A DNA stretch of 64,000 nt from Avena insularis (taxonomy: Eukaryota > Streptophyta > Magnoliopsida > Poales > Poaceae). Position 1 is the stretch's first letter. Each line of letters begins with the position of its first letter. The position numbers were made by a program, and so were the translations under genes. Below the pieces are notes generated by a model. It ran no database searches, was not told the origin of the DNA, and was given only the letters and a program-made list of their open reading frames with translations. This document shows positions 47,824 to 58,061 of this stretch, in pieces. The DNA is taken from NCBI GenBank assembly GCA_023614405.1, contig CM042694.1, forward strand, positions 479,729,392 through 479,793,391. The letters run 5' to 3'.

Positions 47824-49145
47824 CTATGTATAGAACTTTTGGAGGAGGTTTACATTCCATGGCCTCCCAACTTCGAGCTGGCCATTGCCTCTTACATCGA
47901 TGCGGTAGTAGGCGTCGTTGCCGAGGACTCGCCCTATGGCGAATGGCCACTCCCATGGGGGAGAAAGCTTGTGCATGACCTTCTTGTCCTGGATCAGTCG
48001 CAGGACCAGATCGCCTTCTTGGAAGATGCGAGTCCGGACTCGGTGGCTGTGGTAGCGGCGGAGTCCCTGCTGGTAGATGGCGGTGCGAGAGCGAGTTTGG
48101 TCGTGCGCTTCGTCCAGCTGGTCGATCCTGTCTTGGCAGGCAATCTCGTTTTCTGTCTCCATGTAATTGATGACCTGAGGCAAGTCGTGTTCCAGGTCGG
48201 TTGGCATGATAGCTTCAATATCGTACACCATGAAGAGGGGTGTGAACCCTGTGGAATGGTTGACGGAGGTGCGAATGCCCCATATCACGGAGAGGAGCTC
48301 TTCGACCCAGCATCCGGGGGTTCGCTCGAGGGGACCTGTAGTCGCAGCTTGAGGCCATGGAGGATGCTTTGATTGGCGCGCTCTTCTTGGTCGTTCGACT
48401 CCGGGTGGGCGACTGAGGCGAGGTCGAGTCGTATGTCGTGCTCTTCGCAGAACTCAGCCATGGCGCCCTTGGTGAAGCTGGTCCCGTTGTCGGTGATGAT
48501 ATTTTGTGGGTAGCCGTACTGGTAAATGAGCTCACGGAGGAATTTTGTAGCGGTCTTGCCATCGCACTTCTTGATTGGCTTGGCCCCCACCCACTTGGTG
48601 AACTTGTCGACTGCGACCAGGAGGTGGGTGAAGCCATATGGGGCCTTCTTGAATGGGCCGACCATGTCGATGCCCCATACGGCGAATGGCTAGGTGATGG
48701 GGATGGTCTTGAGTGCCAAACCAGGGATGTGCGTCTGATTAGCGTACTTCTAGCACCCGACGCATCGTTGGACGATGCCGACGGTGTCGGCGTGCGCGGT
48801 GAGCGAATAGAAGCCATGTTGCATGGCCTTGGCGACTAGCGACCTGGTGCCGGCGTGATGGCTGCAGTCGCCGGTGTGGATGTCTTGGAGGATCTTGCGT
48901 CCTTCTTCTGGTTGTACGCAGCGCTAGAATACGCCAGTCACACTGAATTTATGGAGCTCACCGTTGATGATGACGAAGGATTTGCAGCGGCACACGATCA
49001 TTCACGCCATTGTCTCGTTGGTGGGCAAGACCTTGTGCTCAAGGAAGGCGACGTATGGTGTGGTCCAGTCACTGGGCTCCATGATCATGGCAACTAGGGC
49101 GGGTTCAGGCTACAGAGGTATCCCGATGTCGATCTCCTTGGGAGA
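47824..49145 (-). pseudogene. Tat-A integrase
   Basis: Minus strand. The order is a TPYVAFLEHKVLP segment, H2C2 zinc region (HTGDCSHHAGTRSL ... QRCVGC, last part followed by a stop), catalytic core with Asp in VWGIDMVGPFKKAP, Asp in NIITDNGTSF, Glu in NDQEERANQS, then after a frameshift near 48290 the C-terminal part (STGFTPLFMVYDIEAIMPTD, EGDLVLRLIQ, LSPPWEWPF) ending at 47824. Catalytic triad residues are present but stops (near 48750, 48690 and others) and the frameshift inactivate it. Upstream RNase H and RT are cut off by Tat-B. Confidence 0.85.
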
Positions 49146-49951
49146 TGTCGTGGTGGTGTCACGGCAGATGCCATGGATAGGCTAAAGGTGGGGACTAAAT
49201 GCACTAGAGGAATCCAGGGAGGGATAGTGTGGTGATTCCACACATAGATGTTTGTATTTGATTCACTTCCACGGTTTACAAGTGCTCCTTGAGCTGTATT
49301 GGGGAGAGGAGGAAGAAGGGACTCTCTTACTCTCACCACTAGATAGCTCTCAGGAAACTAGAACTGAACCAGTAAAGACCAACCCACTCGAGATCAACCC
49401 TTTCTATAGAGGCCCTAGCCCTCCTTATATAGGGGTGGCTAGGTCTCCAATTAGTGCATACGTGGAGGCATATTCCAGGGAATATGCCTCTTCCCAAAAT
49501 AGTAAGCTGACCGCGTCACTTTTGCCCAGCGTCATCCCCGTAGAGGCTACATGAGCCTCTGCGGCGCCCGCGTCATCCGACATAGGCATCGTCACCTTTG
49601 TCGGCCACGCCTCGGTGGTCCTGGCCTCTGTCCGCTTCACTCACGCTCTGCGTACAGTGGTCACCCTTTGACCAGTGAGATACCTTCCTTCTCTTACAAG
49701 CTTGATATAACCCGGATCACACCTAGTTGATCCGGCCACACCTGTACCTGCATACGAGTTAGATACATCTTACCGACATACTTCATAAGTCGGCTGAGAC
49801 CCAGTTAGGTGGACATCCCCTGGCCCGGGTTACCCCGTGATTCGGCCTGCCTTGAGGTGACTCAGCCAGCACCTGCTTTGACCTTGCCGTACCTCGGCTA
49901 ACTTGGCCTTTATACCCCGGCGTGACCCTACCCGGGGGTATCCCTCCAACA
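49146..49951 (-). repeat. 3' LTR of Tat-B
   Basis: On the minus strand it starts TGTTGGAGGGATACCCCCGG. TATA-like CTATATAAGG is at 49423-49432, and the polypurine tract GCTTCGGGGACTAA at 49952-49965. The 3' border is uncertain by about 55 bp. Confidence 0.75.
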
Positions 49952-49965
49952 TTAGTCCCCGAAGC

Positions 49966-50500
49966 TGGTGCGGTCTTAGCTGCCTTAGCCGCTAACGCCA
50001 CAGCAGGTTCAATTTTACCGAGCCTTTTGCTCCTTTTCCGAGTTATCTCATAGTCTGGATTTCATAGGTTTACTTTCCCTTGGCACATTCCGAGTCTTCA
50101 CTCGCTGGCCGGGTCACCTCATACTCATCCGGGTCATTCTTCCTTCTCTTGTACGCTTCCCCACGTGGAGGCTAATCATTACTTTGTCTCATTTTAAGGG
50201 CCTGCGAAGAATCGCCAGATTATTGTCAGATATTACTATAGCACACGTCACATCATGCCTGCCTCCTCGTTAACTGTATCATAACGTCACGTCATGGGAT
50301 CTCCTGCGCCCTGTGGCCCTTCCTGTGGCTCGTTTTTGATTGGTTGATTCGGATTGCACACGGCCACATGGTGTGGCCCGTCCGCACAACACGATCCCAC
50401 TACCTCTCCTGGTCTTGGTTAAATAGGGGAGGGGCGCGCCCCTTGGGTCTTTTCCCCATTCTCGTGCCCCTCTGCCTCTTCTTCTTCCTCTTCTTCTCCA
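49966..50500 (+). promoter_or_regulatory. Upstream region of the Tat-B antisense gene
   Basis: No coding sequence recognised. TTAAATAGGGGAGG at 50418-50431 is a weak TATA-like box about 80 bp before the ATG at 50501, followed by a CT-rich leader (50462-50498). Confidence 0.4.
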
Positions 50501-53500
50501 GTGACAGCACCGCCGCCTCCGCAACTGCTTAGCCGCGCCGCCGCCGCACCGTTTCCTCGCGTACCGGCGTCGCTGCTACTCCCGCGCATCCTCTCTGCCA
50601 CGGGTCCACGCCAATCTAGTCCACTGCCCCCCACCGCCGTTAGGGCCAGCGAGGACAGTGACTTAGAGATGATAGAGGAAGAGATCGCTGTCGTGGAGCA
50701 GGAAATGGAGGAGGACGCGGGGAACGCCGACCGTGGCGCTTGGGCTGGGTCCTGGGTATGCCAGGACGACCTTGATTGGTTGTACCGCACCCGGCGTATG
50801 CCGGAGGGCGTCATCGCCCGCCTCGCCGCCGAAGAACTTGCCCCCTCACCCAATCCGGGTGAGTTTGTCTTCTTCCTCTCCCACTTCCAACGTGGGTTCG
50901 GTCTCCCTGTTAGCGACTTTTTCCATGACTGGCTCAACACGTATGAGCTTCAGCCGCATCATCTTCCGGCGAACGCCATCACCTCTCTCTCTGCCTTTGC
51001 TTCCACCATCGAGGGCTACACCGGACTGTGGCCCACAAAGGAGCTCTAGATCCGGTTTTTTGGCCTCCGCCGGAACATGATTCCGAATACAGAGCTTAAC
51101 CCGGAGGACAAGCAGCTCATGCAGTTCGGCGCAGCTTCTATCTCGCCTCGGAAATAGTCCATTTTCCCCCGAGTCACGGGGCTTTACTCCTGCAAGTGAT
51201 GGGCCCGAACCTTCTTGTATGTCAGAAATGGCATGGATGAAGATCTGATCCGGCTGCGCCCCTACGCTCCGGGTCCTTCTAATCCGGATCTGTGGGAGAA
51301 GATCCCCAAGAAACCCACAGTCTTGGCGAACCAAGTCAATAAACGGTTCCAGGAGCTAAAGGATCTGGGATTGTGCAACGAGGATGCAATGATCACCTTT
51401 GTCTGCAACCGGATCTCCTCACTCCAGAAACGCATGCATAAACTTTGCCACATGAGCTGGGGCCGTGACCCCAACCGGACCTCCTCTTTCGAGTTGAGTA
51501 ACACCGAGATTTACCGCCAGGTCAAGGCCGTCTTCGCCACCAACAAGAAGTCCACCGCTGAATGGGTGTGGGGGATCGAGCACTTCTACCGAGATAGGCT
51601 TCCTCCTGTAGTAAATCTCGTGTTCCAATCCTTTTCCGAGTTAAATTATATGTCGGAATTTATTGTATGTTTGATCCCTTTGCATTTTCTCTCTTAGATG
51701 TTTCTTCAGCAAACTCTCGTGGACGGCACTGAGCCTTCTCTCAAGGGGGCACCTGATCGAGATGCCTCGGACGATGAGGAGCCGGATCAGGAGATGTTCC
51801 TGCAAATGGCTGATGCGACCAAGCGACACGCTGGTAAATTCTCTTCTATTAGAGATTGGCCTGACGATGAAGATGATTCCGACGTTGAGGTGATGGAGGC
51901 ATTTGACGCTATCCCTCTTTCTTATGCTTTTTCGGCATCAGCTAACCCCGGTGGGCAGATCCATGAAGATCCTCCCCTTGCCACGGGTGAGCCTGTCCCG
52001 GTCGTAACGAAGAAATCGGGGGTTGCATCTGCTTCTTCCTACGGACCTTCTAAGCCAACCAAAAGGCAAAAGAAGTCCGTAGACAAGGCTGCCACCAAGT
52101 CCACGACTAAGGCCGTAGCCCGGAGAGCTCGCAAGCCCAAGGAGCCCTTGACCTCGGATGAGTAAGTCACTTCTCCCTTTGTTATTCACTTGTTCTTCCT
52201 TTGTTATAGTTTCTCATCATTCATGATCTGATTCGGCTGAGCCGCGGTGGAGGTTCCTCAGAGTGGATCCGGCATTGCCTCGCCGCTCCGACATAGCCCT
52301 TCTCCCCCTCGTGGCGACGATTCACGCCCGTTGAGCCCCATTCAGGAGGGCTCAGCGGCTGCTCCGGGTTCTAGCCCACCTCGTGAAGAGGAGGGTAATC
52401 TCAAAATAGGGGGAAATGGCTCTGCTGAGGCAGCGGTTAGTCCGACCACCGCCGAGGTATCTACAGCGCCTCCGCCAAAACCAATACCAACACCAGCATC
52501 AGCTCCAGCACCAGCAGCAACAGCAAAAGCACCAGCACCAGCAGTAGCACCAAGCCCCTCCGCCTCGTCCGAGTCTTCCAAGACTCGGCGAGAAGGCACC
52601 AGTAGTACCAAGGCTAGCACCAAGGCAGCTCCCAAGGGCAAATCCGCTGCAGCAACTTCAACCTGTTAGGAGCATCCCAAGGGCAAGAAGGCTCCTGACA
52701 CTGCCAAGGCAACGTCAATCGAGGTTGGATAGCGTACACTTGCGTCCATGCTTTCGAAGAAGACCCCGCCGACAACAGAAACCTCTACCGGGTCAGCTGA
52801 TGTGCAACTCGTTTTGCACACCAGCCTGATGTTGCCCAGGTTGAAAGGAGGGAAGCTCATGCTAAGGGTCTGGTTGCGCCCCATATGCTCAGCGGCGAAC
52901 ATTATCCTCCGACCTTGATCAAGTTCATAAACAACTGGAACAAGACGGAGTTCGTCCATAATGACAATCTCCCGGAGAAATTCGGGCCCGCCGAGTTTGC
53001 TGCACAAATGAACAACGCTGCTAAGGCAATTAATCTTGCAGGTCAGATGATGGAGGTACATTACTTCGCCTTTTCCTTAACATGTACTAGATATTAGTGA
53101 TATAGCCATTAGTCCCCGAGCCTCTAGGGGAGTAACTTGTTACTCGGCCGGATGCTCCTTGGAGAATAAATGTAGCTCCTTAGTGATTTCGAATATGCAC
53201 ACACCTAGAGCCGGGTTAAGTTCCACTTGGCCCGGATCTTGTACACTTTGAATATTCACACACCTAGAGCCGGGTTAAGTTCCACTTGGCCCGGATCTTG
53301 TACACTTCGAATATGCACACGCCTAGAGCCGAGTTAAGTTCCACTTGGCCCGGATTTTGTATACTTCGAATATGCACACACCTAGAGCCGGGTTAAGTTC
53401 CACTTGGCCTGGATCTTGTACACTTCGAATATGCACACACCTAGAGCCGGGTTAAGTTCCACTTGGCCCGGATCTTGTACACTTCGAATATGCACACACC

Positions 53501-54999
53501 TAGAGCCGGGTTAAGTTCCACTTGGCCCGGATTTTGTACATGACTAAGCTATCCTTTTGTACTCCTTTCAGGTGACCACCAATAGCTGGAGCGTTGAGTT
53601 TCAGCGTCTCTTGGATACTCACAAGATGCTGCGCGCAAAGCATACCACTCTTCTCATCGAATACGAGAAAAGGGGTAAGTTTTCTCCTTGGCATTTTTCC
53701 CATTTCTCTTCGTCTTTTTCTGCCGAACTAATATGATTTTCGGATTGTGCAGCCGGAGTGGAAGCTGAGAACATCCTTATGAGAAAAAATCTGGATCAGA
53801 TAAAGTGTAAGTCACTTTGCTTAATCTCCCTCAGCGCCCTATCTTCTTTTCTTCTTGGCTCGGCAAATATTTATACCTCGGCTTTGCCGGGTCAGCAAAC
53901 TATTTCAGCTTCTCTTGAAGATAGTGTGCCCGTGCCTGATATGATGCTGCATTTTCTCGAACAAGCAGGGCAGCACCAGGCCGAACTCAAAAAAGAAATA
54001 TGATGAGCTTGCCCTCCTCTAGACCAAGGATGAAGAAATTGCCAAGCTAAAGACAGAGATGAAGAAGCTTAAGGCGCAGCACAAGTCCGAACTGGAGAAA
54101 GCAGGCCAAGACTTTACTGAAGAGCGTGAGCGTCTCAACCTTCAAATTGCTAAGGACCAAGAACTACTGCAGGAGGCCGACATCAAGCTTGAGTCGGTGA
54201 ATGCTGAACTTGCGCAACTCCGGAAGAGGCATGATAACTATACCAAGGAGCTGACCCAGATCAACAGCCACATTTCTCGTAAGTTCTTTTCCTTCAGCCG
54301 GCATGAATCTCTCCGGGTCAATTTTTCTCACTTGCTTCACTTGTCTTGTTTTCAGACAAATTTCCGGAGGGCAATGCTATTGCAAGTACTGCTGTTGCCA
54401 AGTCCCGCCAGAAGAGGGGTACCCCAATTGCTCCTGGCGCTCAAGAAATTCCTTATGACATGGAGGACCTGCTGGTCAGCTTGTCTTCTCGTGTCGAAAT
54501 TTTGAAGAACTATGGCAAGGACATCCTGGATGTGGCAGTCCGGATCTTCAATGTCTTTTGGCCTAAATAAGATACTCCGGAGGGAGCCACTGCTCTTATT
54601 GCCAAGCTTATGGAGTGCGAGACTCAGCTCGATCTTTGGTGGGAATCTGCTGGACGCGCCGGAGCAGAAATCGTTCTCCACTACGTGCTTACGTGGTACG
54701 AGAAAATCAACCTCAATCTTCTTGAGCGGATGCGCATCGGATCAAAGTGGTCCAATGATCCGGATTGCATAGCTCGGCACAAGGCTTGCACCCATAACCT
54801 CATTCAGTATGGCCCCATCCATCAATGGAATGAGGGGCCAAGCTTCCTTGGCGCCGCTGACGACGAAAATGCCGAAGATGATTCGGGTGATGATGAAGAG
54901 GACGAAGCCTCGGACGTCGAGGAAGAAGAAGATGATGTTGAAGCCGAGGCTGGAACTGCACCTGCTGGCTCCGAATTACCTCCTCCTGCTGCCCCTTGA
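50501..54999 (+). pseudogene. Antisense multi-exon gene of Tat-B (Transposase_28/'putative gypsy type transposon' family)
   Basis: Exon 1 (50501 to about 51670) stays in one frame with three stops (51047, 51155, 51200). It has the domain FVFFLSHFQRGFGLPVSDFF, LQPHHLPANAITSLSAFAST and later KKSTAEWVWGIEHFYRDRLP. Exon 2 starts at 51698 after CTCTCTTAG and is acidic then lysine-rich, ending at a GTAAGT donor (52162). Next is a Pro/Ala/Ser-rich part (52247-52666), a segment 52870-53055, an intron with a minisatellite (53056-53571), a coiled coil (about 54003-54280) and the C-terminal domain (54358-54999: DLLVSLSSRVEILKNYGKDI, an acidic tail EEDEASDVEEEEDDVEAEA). It is collinear with the Tat-A and Tat-2 genes but clearly diverged. 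Confidence 0.8.
53191..53544 (+). repeat. 6 x 59-bp minisatellite inside an intron of the Tat-B antisense gene
   Basis: Units start GAATATGCACACACCTAGAG at 53191, 53250, 53309, 53368, 53427 and 53486, exactly 59 bp apart and nearly identical. They lie in the intron 53056-53571 (donor G|GTACAT, acceptor TTTCAG). Confidence 0.97.
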
Positions 55000-55373
55000 T
55001 TGAAAATACTTTGAAGTTTATCAGATCCCTGGTATGCTAGGTGCAATTGTATTAAGCACACAAGTTATATTTTGCTACTAAGTTTTTATGCCGGATTAAC
55101 TTGGGCGTAGTCCCCGAGTTTCATTTTCTTGTTCCTCCAATTACTTGGCTCGGCTCGTGTCTACCTTGGTTCGGTTTTATGACTTACGAGTCCGAGTTTC
55201 AAAAATTAACTTAACAATACTTGGAAACTTTAGGATTAGCTCAAAATAATTCAGCATAGTAAACATAAAATAAGCATAAGGTTAGTCCAAAAAACAAACG
55301 TCGGCTCGATTAAGTTCTTTTCATTAGTCATTGTTCATGTGCTACGCAATTCCAAACTTGTTCTCTTGCTTGC
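55000..55373. other. Tat-B spacer left of the Athila insertion
   Basis: 3' flank of the antisense gene. Contains AGTCCCCGAG-type motifs seen in other Tat spacers but no frame. CTTGC at 55369-55373 is the left TSD of the Athila element. Confidence 0.6.
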
Positions 55374-56808
55374 TGATACATTGCAAATGTATCTATAATT
55401 TTTGATGCTCCATGCTTGGTTTTATCCACTTTCTTGTGTTTTGTCCACACTTTGGAGTACTTTTCATATGATTTCTTGGGATAACCTATTAACAAGAGCC
55501 ACAGTGCCAGCTGCTTGTTTTCTGCTGTTTTGGTTCCAGGAAAGTTAGAAAATGAATATTCTCGGAATTGGACGGGACAAAAGCCAAAGTGACTATTTTT
55601 CCAGAAGACTCCAGAAGCCAGAATACGAGATGGAGGAGGGCCAGGTGCTGTACACACCCCCCTAGGGGCGGGCTAGGCCTGTCCGTGCCAGGGCATGGTG
55701 TGGTGGACCCAGGCACCCCCTCGGTCTCCCTCTTCGCCTATAAGAAGCCTTCTGACCTAAAAACTCTGGGGGGTTCGACGTTTTTCTAGAAAAAGTTCCG
55801 CAGTGCCGCCACCACCGAAGGGGAGATTCGGGGGACAGAAAGTCTCTGTTCCGACACCCTGCCGGGACGGGGAAGTTCCCCCTGAGCCATCTCCATCGAT
55901 CTCCACCATCATCTCCATCGACCATCCATGTTTCCCCCATCTATGAGTGAGTAATCCCCCACTGTAGGCTATGGGGATGGTAGGGATTGGATGAGATCGT
56001 TCATGTAATGGCATCAGATTGTTAGGGCATGGTGCCTAGTATCTTTTATTAGTGCTTTATGACTTTGTTGCGACTTGTTGTGCTTAATGCTTGTCACTAG
56101 GGCCCGAGTGCCATGATTTCAGATCTGAACATGTTATTGATTCATTATAATAGTATTGTTTTTGGTCTTATTTGCAAGTTGTATACACACGTTGTTGTCT
56201 GGAACCTATGGCCCCGAAGTGACAGAAATCAGGATAACCGGAAGGGAATGGCTTTGATGTGAGGATCACATGTGTTCACCGAGTGTTAATGCTTTGCTTC
56301 GGTGCTCTATTAAAAGGAGCACCTTAATTGCCAGTAGTTCCCTATAGGCCCCACTGCAAACGGGCTGGCAGGATAAAAGATGTTGTGCAAGTTCTCATTG
56401 CGAGCACGTATGACTATATACGGAACACATGCCTAGGATTGTCTAGTACTTGGATGCTTTATCTTATTTATCTGCAATTGCCCTAACTTCTGATTGCTAT
56501 TTAAATTGTCTTGTCCATGCAACGCCCGTCCATCCATCCCTATGCCTACCGCACTCGAATCCCACTGTTTACTGCTTTTGTTACTACTGTCTTTGCTTTA
56601 CTATTGCTGTTACTTTACTATTCCTACTACAAAACTGTTGCTACTGATAAACTGCTATGAGCAAGATTGTTTCCAGGTGCAGCTGAATTGACAACCCAGT
56701 TGTTAAGGCTTATAAATATTCTTTGGCTCCCCTTGTGTCGAATCAATAAATTGGGTTTCACTTCCCTCGAAAATACTGCGATACACCCCCTATACTTGTG
56801 GGTCATCA
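55374..56808 (+). repeat. 5' LTR of the Athila-like element
   Basis: TATA box candidate CTATAAGAAG at 55738-55747. Downstream block GAGTGAGTAATCCCCCAC at 55945-55962. Begins and ends as described for the element. Confidence 0.95.
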
Positions 56809-56819
56809 AGACTATTTTC

Positions 56820-56837
56820 TGGCGCCGTTGCCGGGGA
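56820..56837 (+). other. Athila primer-binding site, tRNA-Asp
   Basis: TGGCGCCGTTGCCGGGGA is complementary to the 3' end of plant tRNA-Asp, the primer known for Athila. It follows the LTR after an 11-bp spacer. Confidence 0.93.
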
Positions 56838-57004
56838 GCATAGCTTTATTTATCAAGTCCACTTGGATTCACTATTGTTCAAGCTAAGTTTATTTTCTCC
56901 TTGTTTGCTTGTTTCTTTATCAAAAATACAAAAAAAATTAGTTCCTACTCTAGTTGTTATTTTCGTTGGTCTGTTATTGTCTTGCTTTGTCATGCTTGTT
57001 GTCA

Positions 57005-58061
57005 ATGGTTGGTTTCTTTGAAACTAAAGCTTATTGGCAAGGTGGGTTCATGGAAGATCAAAAATATTATTATAAGGGACACCGCTTGTCACAAAAAGGG
57101 AAACACTTATGGGAACAAATTGATAGATTGTATACCATTGCTAGAAACGTGTGCTCTACTTATAATGTTACTTATTGCTATGATGAATCTCGTTGCAGAA
57201 AGAGGTATAAACAGCTCCCTTTTCAATGTGAGTAGAATGATATTGATACCATATCTTCCTATTCTAAAGGAATTTATGACTTTTATGATGCGGAACAAAT
57301 TGAAGAATTTATTGCTTGGAAGGGTGCTTTTGAACTTGCTAGTTTGCTTGAAAATATTGATGATTCACCTTATAAGTATGAGGTTTATGGTATACTTAAA
57401 TTTTGCTTTCATAATTACAAGGATGAAAATGTCTATATCCTTGAATGGAAGAGACTAATGCCTTGCAGGATCCTATGGAAGAGACTAATGCCTTGCAGGA
57501 TCCTATGGAAGAAGAAATTGATGAACCTAAAATCTCATTAGATGAAAAAGAGGAGGGGAGTGATGAACAAAAGGAGGAAGATGGATTAGCTACCCATGCC
57601 TACCTTCTAATGAGAGTAACTCTTTATCCCTTACATTATTTGATTGTCCTCCATGCTTACTAAAGGAGGATGAATGTTATGTTCCTGAGGATTCTTTTGA
57701 AAATGTTTATGATAAAGCTCTAGTGCTTGTAGATCATGAAAAGAATGCTTTATGTGATAGTTATATTGTTGAGTTTCTTCATGAGGCTACTGAAAATTAT
57801 TATGAGAGAGGAAAATATGGTTGTGGAAGTTTTCATGGTATTGAAACACCTCTCTATGTGTTGAAAGTTTTGAAATTACTCTTGTTTTATCTTCCTATGC
57901 TTGTCACTTTGTTCTTTGTGAATTTATTTGCATACATGATTCCTATGCATAGGAAGTGGGTTAGACTTAAATGTGTTTTGAATTTGATTCTTGATGCTCT
58001 CTTTTACTTCAACTCATATTTCTTATGGGAGCATCTTCTCAAACTAGCATGCCTAACTTAA
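57005..58061 (+). pseudogene. Athila-like element's single gene, unknown function, decayed
   Basis: The frame from ATG at 57005 reads FMEDQKYYYKGHRLSQKGKH and WEQIDRLYTIARNVCSTYNV, passes one TAG at 57233-57235 and continues as DIDTISSYSKGIYDFYDAEQ, EEFIAWKGAFELASLLENID to about 57540. Then a 30-bp tandem duplication (ETNALQDPME twice, 57445-57506) and frameshifts lead to a second part (57660-58061) with SYIVEFLHEATENYYERGKY and a hydrophobic, possibly membrane-spanning stretch near residues 60-90. I recognise this as the type of protein found in many non-autonomous grass Athila relatives but know no function; no enzyme motif is visible. Confidence 0.65.

Larger units (their letters stand above)
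42485..49145 (-). mobile_element. Tat-A: Tat-lineage Gypsy element, 3' half, minus strand
   Basis: On the minus strand the order is integrase (49145-47824), spacer, region holding the antisense gene, polypurine tract and 3' LTR (42940-42485). It is interrupted at about 49145 by Tat-B, so its 5' part is outside the window. It is inserted in Tat-1 gag. Confidence 0.82.

Noticed and set aside
47839..49097. Plus-strand open frames of 80-177 codons
   Set aside because: They are the opposite strand of the Tat-A integrase, whose motifs read clearly on the minus strand.
53191..53544. CRISPR-like regular repeats
   Set aside because: Units are contiguous with no unique spacers and sit in a plant retrotransposon intron; it is a minisatellite.
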